Shown: positions 52,610 to 62,433, counted from the first letter of the stretch. The stretch is DNA of 64,000 bases from Francisella sp. SYW-9 (GCF_008711465.1 NZ_VXKQ01000017.1:46336-110335), one strand, 5' to 3'. Numbers and translations: made by a program. Notes: generated from the letters alone by a model not told the origin.

Positions 52610-52864
52610 ATGAGTTTATCTTTTAAGATGATTTATTTATTATTAGAGAGTGTTGCTATTTGTGTCTCTGTAATTCCTTTTTTATTTGGCAGAAGTATTA
52701 ATAAAACACTTTTAGGTTGTAGTTTTTCTATTTTGTCTTTTATTTTTTGTATATTTAATCTTTTTTTATTAGCCTTTGTTTTAAGTATAGTTTCAGTATT
52801 TTATATGTCACGAAAGAATAATTTAGAAAACTATCAAGAACTTCTTAGAAAGGCTCGTCATTAA
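52610..52864 (+). CDS. Small membrane protein, unknown
   Basis: This is an 84-residue protein with two hydrophobic stretches (about residues 7-27 and 35-62) and a charged C-terminal tail (MSRKNNLENYQELLRKARH). It is divergent from clpB and lies ahead of the esterase gene. There is no family I recognise. A strong ribosome site is not seen, so it might not be translated, but the hydrophobic-then-basic layout is that of a real small inner-membrane protein. Confidence 0.45.
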   Translation: MSLSFKMIYLLLESVAICVSVIPFLFGRSINKTLLGCSFSILSFIFCIFNLFLLAFVLSIVSVFYMSRKNNLENYQELLRKARH

Positions 52865-52924
52865 GTAGCCTTTAAAGAGTTGTTTAAGTATTATTGTATT
52901 ATTTTTTAAATTAAATGTTAACTT

Positions 52925-54055
52925 ATGCTAAGAAAGATTGTTCTAATCTATGTTGTTTTTGTGGTGTTTAGTTATAACTGTTTTGCAGAAAAACTTCAAG
53001 ATATAGTTATATTTGGTGATAGCCTGAGTGACGCAGGTTATGCAAATAATTTTTATAATATTAATAGTGACTGGCCAAAATTACCAGCAAACTCAAAAGA
53101 ACCTAAACAAGCTACATATTCTAGCCCCAGTGATCACTACACAGTATGGCCTCAATACTTAAATATGAAATATAAAAATGTATCTATTCCAAATAATATA
53201 CTTACATTACCTCAAAATATAAATAAAGCAGTAAAACCAACTTTAAAAGGTAATGACTATGCTGCTGGCGGAGCTACAACAACTTGTGAAGGTATTGGTG
53301 AAAAAGGGGGCTATACGCCTCCGCCAATAGGCCCATTAAGGGGTGGTGAGAGCTGTGATGATAACCAAAATATAATTGAGAAATATAATCAAATAGATAG
53401 CTATCTAAAACAGCACGGCAATAAAGCGAATCCTAATACTATTTATATTATTTGGGGCGGTGCGAATAATGCTTTCTTACAACTTCAAGATTTTACAGAA
53501 AATCAATCAACATTAGTAAAACTATATTTTCTAATGAAATATTACATCACAGGAGGCGTCTCACCAACTAAACAATTAAAGAAGATGAACAGTGCAGCGA
53601 AGGATATCGTATATGATGTCAACTATCTAATTAAGCATGGTGCAAAGCCAGAAAACATATATGTTATTAACTTACCAGATTTAGGAATTATTCCAATAGC
53701 TACAGATAATGGTAAAAGCTTAAAGAGCTTTAAAACAGGTTTGTTTAACTCTCTATCAACAGCGTTTAATGATCAACTGAAAAGAAGCTCATCAAAGGGC
53801 ATAAATATTATTGACTCTAACAAGCTTTTTAAAGCAATTGTTAAGAATAAGGAAGTGCGAGTAAATGGAGTTGAGTATAAGTTCTCTAATGTAACTCAAT
53901 CTGCTTGTAATTTTAAAGGTCCAAATGCACTTACTTGTATTCCTAAAGATTACAATAGTGGCAAATATAATCAGTATCTTTTTGCTGGAAAAGTACATCC
54001 CACTAGTTATACACATAAGATTTTAGCTAAATATATAGTCAGTAAGATCAGTTAG
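52925..54055 (+). CDS. Secreted GDSL/SGNH-family esterase or lipase
   Basis: This is a 376-residue protein with a Sec signal peptide (hydrophobic residues 3-18, likely cleaved after CFA). The SGNH blocks are visible: block I VIFGDSLSDAG with nucleophile Ser33, block III IWGGANNAF, and block V GKVHPTSYTH with the Asp/His pair reduced to His here. Relatives are autotransporter-free GDSL lipases and thermolabile haemolysins that act on phospholipids or esters outside the cytosol. The role in this organism is not known; it is not linked to the T6SS except by distance. Confidence 0.85.
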   Translation: MLRKIVLIYVVFVVFSYNCFAEKLQDIVIFGDSLSDAGYANNFYNINSDWPKLPANSKEPKQATYSSPSDHYTVWPQYLNMKYKNVSIPNNILTLPQNINKAVKPTLKGNDYAAGGATTTCEGIGEKGGYTPPPIGPLRGGESCDDNQNIIEKYNQIDSYLKQHGNKANPNTIYIIWGGANNAFLQLQDFTENQSTLVKLYFLMKYYITGGVSPTKQLKKMNSAAKDIVYDVNYLIKHGAKPENIYVINLPDLGIIPIATDNGKSLKSFKTGLFNSLSTAFNDQLKRSSSKGINIIDSNKLFKAIVKNKEVRVNGVEYKFSNVTQSACNFKGPNALTCIPKDYNSGKYNQYLFAGKVHPTSYTHKILAKYIVSKIS

Positions 54056-54140
54056 TTGGATAATTAGTGAAATAATACTTGTTGCTAATTGTTAATAGGC
54101 TTAAAATAACTACTTCTGAATACTTTGAGATATTTTATAT

Positions 54141-54860
54141 ATGACAATACTAGAAAATACTTTGACAGGTTGGAGCAAAAGAGAAGTTGCTTGGTTAGTT
54201 TGTTGTATTATCTTGACAGTAATTGTGGCTTTTCTTAGTGGTAGTAGTTCTTTTATCTTAATATTCTCTATTATTAGTATTACTAATTTGATTTTGGCTG
54301 CTAAGGGTAAAGTTTTTAACTATGTTTTAGGCCTTATTGGTGCGGTGATGTATGCGGTTATTTCATATCAAAACCATGTATGGGGTCAGTTGCTTTTAGC
54401 TGTATTATTTTTGTGTCCTGTGCAGTTTTATGGCTGGTATAACTGGACTAGACCTAAAAATACAACTGAAGAGAAACAAATAAAAATCAAAACACTAACA
54501 AAAGTTCAACTTATAAGCATTTTAGTTTTTATAGCTATAGTATCGACTATATATGGATATTTTGTTTTACATCTTTATTTCGGTCAAAATGTAGGTTTAG
54601 TTGCAGATGCTGTAGTCGAGGTTACTTCAATAATTGCCTTTATACTCACTGTTTTACTTTATAAAGAGTTTTGGGTACTATGGTTAACAGTAGATGTCTT
54701 GACTATATCTATATGGGTTGATGGGATATTAGACTCAGTAATTACAATAGCAATTATTCCTGTTATTATTACCAAGTTTGTAGCTCTTGTAAATGCTATT
54801 TATGGATACATTAGTTGGCGAAAAATATATAATACTCAGAAAAAGCTAGATAAAGTTTAA
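54141..54860 (+). CDS. pnuC: Nicotinamide riboside transporter PnuC
   Basis: This is a 239-residue membrane protein with about seven helices. The PnuC signature is visible as VFNYVLGLIGAVMYAVISYQNHVWGQLLLAVLF (split here over two helices), followed by PVQFYGWYNWTRP, and a C-terminal AIYGYISWRK. PnuC lets nicotinamide riboside enter for NAD synthesis. No riboswitch or regulator gene is seen beside it. Its stop overlaps the convergent neighbour's stop by four bases. Confidence 0.88.
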   Translation: MTILENTLTGWSKREVAWLVCCIILTVIVAFLSGSSSFILIFSIISITNLILAAKGKVFNYVLGLIGAVMYAVISYQNHVWGQLLLAVLFLCPVQFYGWYNWTRPKNTTEEKQIKIKTLTKVQLISILVFIAIVSTIYGYFVLHLYFGQNVGLVADAVVEVTSIIAFILTVLLYKEFWVLWLTVDVLTISIWVDGILDSVITIAIIPVIITKFVALVNAIYGYISWRKIYNTQKKLDKV

Positions 54861-55933
54861 TTCTCTAACTTAAGGATAGTCAGGTTGTTATCTTTTGTAC
54901 CAAAAATATAAACATAGTTTCCTTTTACACTTAACGTGTATGCTTTGTTTATATTTGGAATGTTCTTTATTACAGCAACTTCTTTTAACTTATGTGGATT
55001 AGATATATCTATTATACTAAAAGCCCCTGTGTCTTCTTGTTCTAGAGGAAGATATGCATAGTTTTTTTCTATTCTAACTCTATTAGCTTTCGCTGATTGT
55101 TGAGTACATGTATGGCTTAGTTCTTTAATATTCGCGGGGTCTTTTATATCAAAGCTTGCTAGTCCGCCACATTTACCTCCCCAAAGAGCCATGTATAAAA
55201 CATCAGAGTTCTTAGCTGTGCTAGGACACATTTGTAAATAATAAGGTTTTGTAATGGTTTTTGTATGTTTAATATCTTTAGGATTTGTAATATCAAGAAC
55301 TTCAACCGAGTTGCTAAAAAAACCACCAACTATAGCATATACATGATTATTATATTTTTTAATATATATACCTTCTATACCTTTGACAGTTTTTATAGAG
55401 TTTATTAATTTTGGATTATTGTTTGTTATTTCTATTATTACTAGCTTATTAGTAAGTGCTGATGATGCAGCAACATATATCTTTTTATTCTGCTTATAGA
55501 CCTTATCATGAAGTAAAGAAAATTCTCCATCAAAGCCAGGCACCTTATAGCTTTTGATAAGTCTAATATTTTTAGGGTTTGAAACATTTAATAAATATAA
55601 AAAACCATTTCTACCTGCAACTACTAGAGTATCGTTGATGAGATCTTGGCCTTCAACATCACTCATTACTTTTTGTTTAGGTTGCCAATGATCTAAAACC
55701 TTAGGTTTAGAAGGCGTACTGATATCAAGTGATGTAACACCTCCACCACGCATTGTTAGAAATATAGTATTGGGGTATTTATTATATATTCTAGAGATAG
55801 CTACATAGTTAAAGTTTTTGTTATCATGTATGGTTTTAATTACTTTATAATCAATTTTATTAAAGTTTTGAGTATTTGCGTTAGCATATATAAATATACA
55901 AAGCGTCAGAGCTAAGAATATAAGTTTTTTCAT
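54857..55933 (-). CDS. Secreted LVIVD-repeat beta-propeller protein
   Basis: This is a 358-residue protein with a Sec signal peptide (MKKLIFLALTLCIFIYANA). The mature part repeats units ending in D-I-S/T-N/D-P-X-X-X-K, for example TSLDISTPSKPKVLDHW, LLNVSNPKNIRLI, EVLDITNPKDIKHT, SFDIKDPANIKEL and SIIDISNPHKLKEV. This is the LVIVD pattern of a beta-propeller. Such proteins are periplasmic or surface-bound, with roles often in binding. It ends convergent with pnuC and two bases from trpA upstream. Confidence 0.85.
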   Translation of the reverse strand: MKKLIFLALTLCIFIYANANTQNFNKIDYKVIKTIHDNKNFNYVAISRIYNKYPNTIFLTMRGGGVTSLDISTPSKPKVLDHWQPKQKVMSDVEGQDLINDTLVVAGRNGFLYLLNVSNPKNIRLIKSYKVPGFDGEFSLLHDKVYKQNKKIYVAASSALTNKLVIIEITNNNPKLINSIKTVKGIEGIYIKKYNNHVYAIVGGFFSNSVEVLDITNPKDIKHTKTITKPYYLQMCPSTAKNSDVLYMALWGGKCGGLASFDIKDPANIKELSHTCTQQSAKANRVRIEKNYAYLPLEQEDTGAFSIIDISNPHKLKEVAVIKNIPNINKAYTLSVKGNYVYIFGTKDNNLTILKLEN

Positions 55934-55935
55934 AT

Positions 55936-56742
55936 TTATTTTATAGTTTTTGCTTTCATACTCTTAACAAAAAAGCTAAGTGTTTTAAGCATTTGATTTT
56001 TATCTGATAGATTATTTTGAATTATTTTAACTGTTGCCGAACCTGAGATTGCTCCAGAAGCACCAGCTTTAATTGCATTTGCTACTTGCTCAGGAGTTGA
56101 GATTCCAAACCCAAGTATTGGTTCAGGAGCATTAAATTCTTTAAGTTTTTTAAGCACATCTTTAACAGGCATATTTGCTGCCGTTTCAGCACCAGTAACA
56201 CCAACCCTTGAAAGCAGATAAGTATAGCCACTGCCAAGTTCAGACACTTGCTTTAATAGATTTTCATTAGCATCAGGAGGGGTAATAAATATTTGCGAGA
56301 TACCAACCCTCCCTGCGATTTCACGAAATTCTTTAGACTCATGAGCAGGCACATCAGCTATAAGTATAGAGTCTACACCAGCATTTAGACATTTTTTATA
56401 GAAATCCTCTATACTATTTGCATAGACAAGGTTTGCGTACAGAAGTAAGCCTATTGGTATATCTGGATATTTACTTCTAATCTTGGCTAAAATTTCAAAA
56501 CAATCATTAGGAGTAATGCCACTATTTAATGCTCTGATATTTGCTTCTTGTATAGTTGGACCATCTGCTAAAGGGTCAGAAAATGGTATTCCTAACTCTA
56601 GAGCATCAGCACCTGATTGAACTAATGTATCTATTATTTCAAAAGATAGCTCTTTATTTGGATCTCCAACAGTTACAAATGGAATAAAAGCACCTTCATT
56701 TTTAGATCTTAACTTTTCAAATAAATTAGCATAACGATTCAT
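55936..56742 (-). CDS. trpA: Tryptophan synthase alpha subunit
   Basis: TrpA cleaves indole-3-glycerol phosphate to indole, which is channelled to TrpB. The 268-residue TIM barrel has [10 protein letters not shown] at strand 1 with the catalytic Glu in [19 protein letters not shown], and the catalytic Asp in [11 protein letters not shown]. The phosphate loop is [11 protein letters not shown] with [10 protein letters not shown]. It overlaps the trpB stop codon by one base (TAATG), the standard coupled arrangement. Confidence 0.96.
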   Translation of the reverse strand: MNRYANLFEKLRSKNEGAFIPFVTVGDPNKELSFEIIDTLVQSGADALELGIPFSDPLADGPTIQEANIRALNSGITPNDCFEILAKIRSKYPDIPIGLLLYANLVYANSIEDFYKKCLNAGVDSILIADVPAHESKEFREIAGRVGISQIFITPPDANENLLKQVSELGSGYTYLLSRVGVTGAETAANMPVKDVLKKLKEFNAPEPILGFGISTPEQVANAIKAGASGAISGSATVKIIQNNLSDKNQMLKTLSFFVKSMKAKTIK

Positions 56743-57935
56743 TATTGTACTTCTCCCTTTTGTTTTAAAATATCATGAACAGTAAAGATATCCTTATCCC
56801 CACGTCCAGAGAGATTTACAACGAGTGTTTGCTCTTTATTAGGGCTATCAAAAGCGAGCTTTAGTGCATAGGCAAGAGCATGAGATGACTCTAATGCTGG
56901 AATAATACCTTCTTTGCGACACAGAAGCTTAAACGCATCTAAAGCTTCATCATCTGTAGCTGAGACATATTCTGCTCGTCCAATTGATTGTAAATATGCA
57001 TGTTGAGGTCCAACAGAAGGAAAATCTAGTCCTGCAGATATCGAATAAGACTCTTCTATTTGGCCGTTACTATCCTGCATCAGAGGAGCTTTCATGCCAA
57101 AGAATATACCTAATTTACCATGCTTTAATGGAGCTCCATGCTTATTTGTATCAATTCCCTTACCAGCAGGTTCAACACCTATTAGTTTAACGTTTTTTTC
57201 ATCAATAAAATCAGCAAATATTCCGATTGCATTTGAACCACCACCTACACAGGCTATTATTGCATCAGGAAGTTTACCCTCTTTAGCTAATATTTGTTGT
57301 TTAGTTTCCTCCCCAATTATTCTTTGGAATTCTCTAACAATAGTTGGAAAAGGGTGAGGCCCTGCAGCAGTACCAAGTAAATAGTGTGCACGACTATAGC
57401 TTTCTGACCAATCTCTTAGAGCTTCATTACAAGCATCTTTAAGTGTTGCAGAACCACTGTGAACAGGTATTACTTCAGCACCCATTAGCCTCATTCTAAA
57501 GACATTTGGACTTTGGCGTTCAACATCTTTTGCACCCATGTAAACCTTACATTTTAGATCTAGTAAAGCGCATGCTAAAGCAGTAGCTACACCATGCTGC
57601 CCAGCACCAGTCTCAGCAATAATCTCTTTTTTGCCCATTCTTTTTGCAAGAAGAGCTTGACCAAGAACTTGATTGGTTTTATGTGCCCCACCATGAAGTA
57701 AGTCTTCTCTTTTAAGGTACAGCTTAGTTCTAGTACCTTTAACTAGGTTTTTTGTAAGGGTTAGGGCTGTTGGACGGCCTGCGAACTCTTGTAAAAGCTC
57801 TTTAAACTCTTTTTTAAAGCTCTCATCATTTTGCGCTTTTATAAATTCTTGCTCAAGCTGTTCAAGAGCTGGTACGAGTAATTGAGGTACAAATTGACCA
57901 CCAAACTCACCAAAATAAGCATTTAATTTTGACAT
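56742..57935 (-). CDS. trpB: Tryptophan synthase beta subunit
   Basis: TrpB joins indole and serine to make tryptophan with PLP. The 397-residue protein, started at 57935 ([18 protein letters not shown]), has the PLP lysine in [18 protein letters not shown]. It also has the [11 protein letters not shown] substrate loop, the phosphate-binding [10 protein letters not shown] loop, and the C-terminal [13 protein letters not shown] six bases upstream is an alternative start. The remaining trp genes are not in this window, so the pathway is split. Confidence 0.97.
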   Translation of the reverse strand: MSKLNAYFGEFGGQFVPQLLVPALEQLEQEFIKAQNDESFKKEFKELLQEFAGRPTALTLTKNLVKGTRTKLYLKREDLLHGGAHKTNQVLGQALLAKRMGKKEIIAETGAGQHGVATALACALLDLKCKVYMGAKDVERQSPNVFRMRLMGAEVIPVHSGSATLKDACNEALRDWSESYSRAHYLLGTAAGPHPFPTIVREFQRIIGEETKQQILAKEGKLPDAIIACVGGGSNAIGIFADFIDEKNVKLIGVEPAGKGIDTNKHGAPLKHGKLGIFFGMKAPLMQDSNGQIEESYSISAGLDFPSVGPQHAYLQSIGRAEYVSATDDEALDAFKLLCRKEGIIPALESSHALAYALKLAFDSPNKEQTLVVNLSGRGDKDIFTVHDILKQKGEVQ

Positions 57936-57940
57936 TATCA

Positions 57941-57990
57941 AATATAACTAATTAATTTCATTAGTTATATTATCTCTAATATTTTGCTCA
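57941..57990 (-). promoter_or_regulatory. trpBA promoter with overlapping 12-bp inverted repeat
   Basis: Minus strand TTGAGC (57989-57984 region), a 16-base spacer and TATAAC form a fair promoter before trpB. Over its -10 end lies AATATAACTAAT with the exact reverse complement ATTAGTTATATT seven bases away (57941-57952 and 57960-57971). A 12-base perfect repeat at the promoter just before the start codon is a plausible operator for tryptophan control. Confidence 0.5.
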
Positions 57991-58024
57991 AAGGCTATAG
58001 TAGATAGTTGGGTAAGATTAAATA

Positions 58025-59530
58025 TTATTTAAGTTCATAAATGTCAGAAAACTTATTCTCTAGATAGTCGATATAGTATTTTGCATTTAGATATTCACCA
58101 CACATTTTATGTATGATACTATTTGCAGGTTTTAGACTACCAAATTTATGAATATTCTCATTGAGAAATTTAAGGATAAGGTCTAATTTATTTTCCTGTA
58201 CTGCTTGGTTAACATCAAACTTCTTATTCATATAATAAAATATCTGAGAAGCATAGGCACTACCTAGAGCATATGTTGGAAAGTAGCCAAATAATCCGGC
58301 TGCCCAGTGAACATCTTGTAAAATACCATTAGTGTAATCATCCGAGTGAATACCTAGGTATTTTTGGTATTTATCATTCCAGAGTTTTGGTAGATCTCTA
58401 ATGGGAATATCTTTTTCAAATATTTCTTTTTCTATCTCAAAACGCACAAGTATATGTAAAGAGTAAGTTAGCTCATCTGCTTCTACACGAATTAAGCTTG
58501 GGCTGGCTTTATTTATCGCTTTATAAAAGCTATTGATATCAACTTTGCTGAGGTTTTCTGGAAATGTTTGTTGTAGATCTTGATAATTTACTTGCCAAAA
58601 TGCTTTATTTTTACCAACGAGATTCTCATAGAAACGCGATTGTGACTCGTGGACACCTAGACTTACACCAGTACCAAGGATACTATCATAAATGTCATCG
58701 CCAATGTTTTGCTCATACATTGCATGGCCTGTTTCATGGATTGTGCTAAACAAAGATGATGTGAAAAGATCTTCTATATAGCGGGTTGTCATTCTAACAT
58801 CATGTTTGTTGAAATTTAGTGTAAATGGGTGAGCACTTTCTTTTAAAACACCACTTTCAAAGTTAAAACCTAATTGTTTTGCAATTTTATGAGAATATTT
58901 CTTCTGCTTATCAATATCATAATTTTGATCAATACATGTTGTATCTACTTGTTTAGCAGATTTGATATTTTCTAATAAAGGAACTATCTTTTCTTTGAGG
59001 CTATTAAAGAAAGGTTCTAATTTAGCAACGGTCATTCCTTCTTCATACTCATCTAGTAGTACATCGTAAGGGTGCTTTTGATATCCTATGCGTTGAATAT
59101 ATTTTTTCTGATAATTTATTATTTTTTCTAGAAATGGAGTAAATATTTCGAAGTTGTTAGTTTTACGGGCTTCTACCCAAATATTTTGTGCCTGTGATAA
59201 GATCTTATTATATTCAACATACTCATCTTTAGGTATTTTACTAAGTTTATCTTTTTCTTTAGTTGTTAGATATACTATTCTTTTACTAGTTTCATCAAGT
59301 TCTGAGTAGTTTTTATTTAGAAAAGCTAAACAATTATTTACTTCATCATTATTGATGGTTTCATAGACTTTCTCACTGAAAAAACCGAGAACTTCTGAAG
59401 TAGTTTTTACTGAGTTTTTAGGGGCTTCTGTTTCTAAGTCCCAATGCATTAGAGATATTGCGTGATTATATTTCTTCTTTTGGGATAGTCTGTTCTGAAG
59501 AATCTGAAGTTGTTTTTTGATTTCGCTCAT
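58025..59530 (-). CDS. M32-family carboxypeptidase (Taq type)
   Basis: This is a 501-residue zinc carboxypeptidase of family M32. The metal site is STIHETGHAMYEQ with His265, Glu266 and His269, and the downstream glutamate lies in the GVHESQSRF motif. The N-terminal region (SLMHWDLETEAPKNS) and the late DVHWAAGLFGYFPTYALGS are also typical. It trims C-terminal residues from peptides in the cytosol. Its first 22 codons overlap the end of the upstream ClC gene. Confidence 0.93.
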   Translation of the reverse strand: MSEIKKQLQILQNRLSQKKKYNHAISLMHWDLETEAPKNSVKTTSEVLGFFSEKVYETINNDEVNNCLAFLNKNYSELDETSKRIVYLTTKEKDKLSKIPKDEYVEYNKILSQAQNIWVEARKTNNFEIFTPFLEKIINYQKKYIQRIGYQKHPYDVLLDEYEEGMTVAKLEPFFNSLKEKIVPLLENIKSAKQVDTTCIDQNYDIDKQKKYSHKIAKQLGFNFESGVLKESAHPFTLNFNKHDVRMTTRYIEDLFTSSLFSTIHETGHAMYEQNIGDDIYDSILGTGVSLGVHESQSRFYENLVGKNKAFWQVNYQDLQQTFPENLSKVDINSFYKAINKASPSLIRVEADELTYSLHILVRFEIEKEIFEKDIPIRDLPKLWNDKYQKYLGIHSDDYTNGILQDVHWAAGLFGYFPTYALGSAYASQIFYYMNKKFDVNQAVQENKLDLILKFLNENIHKFGSLKPANSIIHKMCGEYLNAKYYIDYLENKFSDIYELK

Positions 59531-60863
59531 TCTTTAACTTTTCCTGCTGCTTTCTTTCATTTGAAATAGTTCGTCTTAATAGCGTATCATATATTGGTTT
59601 TTGATGGTGAATATATGTCAGCATAGAAGCGCTAAGGCAAGTTATCATAAGAGGTAATAATAGCTGGTAGTTCCAAGTCATCTCAATCACTAAAGTGATT
59701 CCTGTTAAAGGAGCACCAACAGTTGCTGTGAATAGTGCACTCATACCCGCAACAGCAAAAACACCAGCTTCAACATTGTAGTGTGGAAAAAGTTGGTTAA
59801 CCGCAAGTCCATAAGCAAGTCCAAAAATAGTGCCTAAAGCAATCATCGGAGCAAATATACCACCAGTAACACCTGTGCCATAGGAGAATATTACTCCAGC
59901 AAAACGTAAAGCAAACATCACAAGTAACATTTTTATAGAAAGGTTATAATCAAGAGCATTTGCGATAACTACATATCCACCACCAACTGCATTTGGGGCA
60001 AGGACTACTCCTGTACCAAAGATTATACAAACAGCTATAACTAAGCACCAATATCTTCTTTTTGATCCATTAGAAAAGAAATTTGCTACTTTAATTATAG
60101 ATTTATTAAAAAATAGTCCAAAATATCCAAATACGACACCTAAGACAACAAAAAGCCAAAGAGTATTTTGAGGCACTGAACTAAATGTTTCAACTCGTAT
60201 AGCAGGAGGGTTACCCATTATAGCTCTTGAGATAACCGTACTCATAATACATGCTACGATAACACATTTAATAGCAGAGACACTAAATCTAAACTTTCTA
60301 TTCATCTCTTCTATTACAAAAACTATTCCTGATAGAGGTGTGTTAAAAGCAGCCGCTAGACCAGCTCCAGCTCCAGCGGATATTACAGCATTAGCATATT
60401 TCTTAGTAAGTTTAAATTTATCAACAAAAATCTGAGCAATTGCAGCAGCCATATGAATTGAAGGACCTTCTTTCCCTAAACTTAGACCTGAGCCTAAAGA
60501 GAAAAGGCCACTAACAAACTTTACAGGGACAACACGCTTACGTAGTTTTCTACAACCTTTTAGGGTTCCTTCAACTTCTTGTATACCACTCCCGCCAGCT
60601 TCTTTAGCAAACTTTTTGACAATAAGAATAGATATTACTGTCATAGCAATTGTAATAGCTATAGATATTAGTATTTGTATTATGATATTGTGGCTACCAC
60701 AAAGAGAAAAAAGTATTTCTTTATATTTAAATATAAGATCTAGTAGTAGTTGGAAAGAAGTAGCGATCAACCCAATCAAGATTCCAATAAGAGCACCACA
60801 TAATACTAGCACCCAGATATGTCTGTTATTGGTATAATACCTATCTAATACTTTGTTACTCAT
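59466..60863 (-). CDS. ClC-family chloride/proton transporter
   Basis: This 465-residue membrane protein has the ClC filter motifs: GSGIQEVEG (91-99), GKEGPSIHMAA with the gating Glu132, and GVTGGIFAPMIALG. A second glutamate in FVIEEMNRKF (184-185) matches the proton-path position of the exchanger type, so H+/Cl- antiport rather than a channel is likely. It has about twelve membrane segments and a charged C-terminal tail rich in Gln, Glu and Lys. The tail shares 65 bases with the M32 gene in another frame. Confidence 0.93.
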   Translation of the reverse strand: MSNKVLDRYYTNNRHIWVLVLCGALIGILIGLIATSFQLLLDLIFKYKEILFSLCGSHNIIIQILISIAITIAMTVISILIVKKFAKEAGGSGIQEVEGTLKGCRKLRKRVVPVKFVSGLFSLGSGLSLGKEGPSIHMAAAIAQIFVDKFKLTKKYANAVISAGAGAGLAAAFNTPLSGIVFVIEEMNRKFRFSVSAIKCVIVACIMSTVISRAIMGNPPAIRVETFSSVPQNTLWLFVVLGVVFGYFGLFFNKSIIKVANFFSNGSKRRYWCLVIAVCIIFGTGVVLAPNAVGGGYVVIANALDYNLSIKMLLVMFALRFAGVIFSYGTGVTGGIFAPMIALGTIFGLAYGLAVNQLFPHYNVEAGVFAVAGMSALFTATVGAPLTGITLVIEMTWNYQLLLPLMITCLSASMLTYIHHQKPIYDTLLRRTISNERKQQEKLKNERNQKTTSDSSEQTIPKEEI

Positions 60864-60959
60864 TGGGATATTAAATTTGACTTGACTATTGCGACAAATT
60901 ATACATCTTTAAAACTAATTAGAAAGAGGATCTCTAGTAAAAAGTAAAACTAATGTATA

Positions 60960-61364
60960 TTAGTTCAGATTTTTAGTTATTTCATTAACAAGATTAGCAG
61001 ATTTTTTTTCATCTCCCAATGCTCCGTATCTGATTTTTATTTCAGTTGTACGATTTTTGATACTCGTTAGATCTATAGATATGTCACTACCTGTTTTAAA
61101 GTCAAAAGCTTCAACTTCAGCAGATTTGTTAGCATATGAGTTTTTCTTAAGGGAATATTTGCTATTATTTTGTATTGTTTTTATTGTTGCATTATATACT
61201 GCTCTTATATCTTTAGGTACTTCTACTATGTAGTTTCCATTTATATAGTAGACTGCGCCACCCGCAACGACGGCTGTTCCAATCAGTATAGCGGTTAAAA
61301 CGCAGCTGTTAAGACAGCAGATGGCAAAAATAGACAATATTAATAAACGAAACTTTTTATACAT
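60960..61364 (-). CDS. DUF3568-family lipoprotein, copy 3
   Basis: This is a 134-residue lipoprotein related to the two genes upstream. Its signal ends in the lipobox NSCVLTAI (Cys about 21), followed by a glycine/alanine-rich short helix (LIGTAVVAGGAVYYINGNY). The rest has the family's repeated pattern V-X-X-T-I-K-X-I-Q-N-N and TTEIKIRYGALGDEK. DUF3568 proteins are common in Francisella and their function is unknown. It is the last gene of the three-gene set. Confidence 0.8.
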   Translation of the reverse strand: MYKKFRLLILSIFAICCLNSCVLTAILIGTAVVAGGAVYYINGNYIVEVPKDIRAVYNATIKTIQNNSKYSLKKNSYANKSAEVEAFDFKTGSDISIDLTSIKNRTTEIKIRYGALGDEKKSANLVNEITKNLN

Positions 61365-61372
61365 AAGCTTTT

Positions 61373-61783
61373 TTAAGATTTTTGGTGTACGTTAGCTTGG
61401 ATTTGATCCATTAGTGTAGATGACATCTGTTGGTCTCCAAAAGTACCAAATTTAATAGTAACCTTTGAAGCATTATTTGTGAGTTTCTCTATTTCAATTG
61501 AGAAACTAGTGCTATCTATCTTTGTAGCACCCTCAATATCTGCATTATTATTTGTATTATCTATAGTTTTAGAAACTAATACAAAATCATTATTCTCATT
61601 TACTGCTTTTAGTGCTGCAGCATAAACATCTTTGTAGTTGCCTTGGATGTTCATAGAATAGTTTCCATCAATATATGCAACTGTTGCACCACCAACAGCC
61701 ACCGCAGCAATTATGCAACTATTTAACGTTATTATAGAACAAGAAACTAATGATATTAATAAAAGTCTTTTAAGGAGGTTCAT
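61373..61783 (-). CDS. DUF3568-family lipoprotein, copy 2
   Basis: This is a 136-residue lipoprotein with lipobox LNSC (Cys about 23). It shares YIDGNYSMNIQGNYKDVYAAALKAVNENNDFV and ASKVTIKFGTFGDQQMSSTLMDQIQ with the first copy, almost word for word. The gene lies between the other two with 8- and 16-base gaps. It is likely a recent duplicate. AAGGAGG precedes the ATG, a much better ribosome site than the neighbours have. Confidence 0.85.
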   Translation of the reverse strand: MNLLKRLLLISLVSCSIITLNSCIIAAVAVGGATVAYIDGNYSMNIQGNYKDVYAAALKAVNENNDFVLVSKTIDNTNNNADIEGATKIDSTSFSIEIEKLTNNASKVTIKFGTFGDQQMSSTLMDQIQANVHQKS

Positions 61784-61799
61784 TTTTTTATTCTCTATA

Positions 61800-62195
61800 T
61801 TATTTTAAATTCTTTTGAATTTGATCCATTAATGTTGCAGATGCTGTTTTATCTCCAAAAGTACCGAACTTGATGCTAACTTTAGATGCATTACTCGTAA
61901 GTTTTTCAACTTCTATAGAGAAATCTGTAGAGTCAACTTTCGTGTTACCTTCTATAGTTGCTTCTGTAGGGGTTATTTCTTTTTTAGTAATAACATAATC
62001 GTTATTATTCTGTACAGCCTCAAGTGCAGCATTGTAAACATCTTTGATACTACCATCTATATTCATAGAATATGTACCCTGAACATATGCAAAAGTCCCT
62101 GCGCCAGCTGCAGCCCCCACAATAAGCCAGCAACTATTTAATGACAGTGCAGAAACTGCTAATAATCCTGCTATTAGTGTTTTTTTTATCTTCAT
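61800..62195 (-). CDS. DUF3568-family lipoprotein, copy 1
   Basis: This is a 131-residue lipoprotein, first of three tandem copies. The lipobox is LNSC (Cys about 22), followed by WLIVGAAAGAGTFAYVQGTYSM. The body reads SIKDVYNAALEAVQNNNDYV and ASKVSIKFGTFGDKTASATLMDQIQ, very like the middle copy. The three are transcribed together. Lipid anchoring at the outer or inner membrane is expected; function is unknown. Confidence 0.85.
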   Translation of the reverse strand: MKIKKTLIAGLLAVSALSLNSCWLIVGAAAGAGTFAYVQGTYSMNIDGSIKDVYNAALEAVQNNNDYVITKKEITPTEATIEGNTKVDSTDFSIEVEKLTSNASKVSIKFGTFGDKTASATLMDQIQKNLK

Positions 62196-62369
62196 GGTTT
62201 TAATCCCTTACAGTTTATTAATAATTTCATAAATCATAATATACACGGTTTGAAAATTAGTCAATTACTTACTAGTATCTAGATATACCTAGTTTATTAC
62301 CACCTAGACCTTCTTGAGGTAAAAACTTCATAAAATATTTAATCAACGTCTCATAATATTAGATTTTTG

Positions 62370-62419
62370 TACAAAGATCGTTAATTTGCTGTGAACTTTT
62401 TTATTAGCGGATCTTTGTA
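62370..62419. repeat. 10-bp inverted repeat in the large intergenic gap
   Basis: TACAAAGATC and GATCTTTGTA are perfect 10-base arms with 30 bases between them, just before the decayed TatD-like gene. They could be the remains of a mobile element end, an old terminator or a chance event. No transposase remnant is seen near it. Confidence 0.4.
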
Positions 62420-62433
62420 TAATTGGTTGGCGA

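Noticed and set aside
52925..54055. GDSL esterase as a T6SS effector
   Set aside because: It has a Sec signal peptide, lies 8 kb from tssK beyond unrelated genes, and has no link to vgrG or PAAR, so export by T6SS is not supported.
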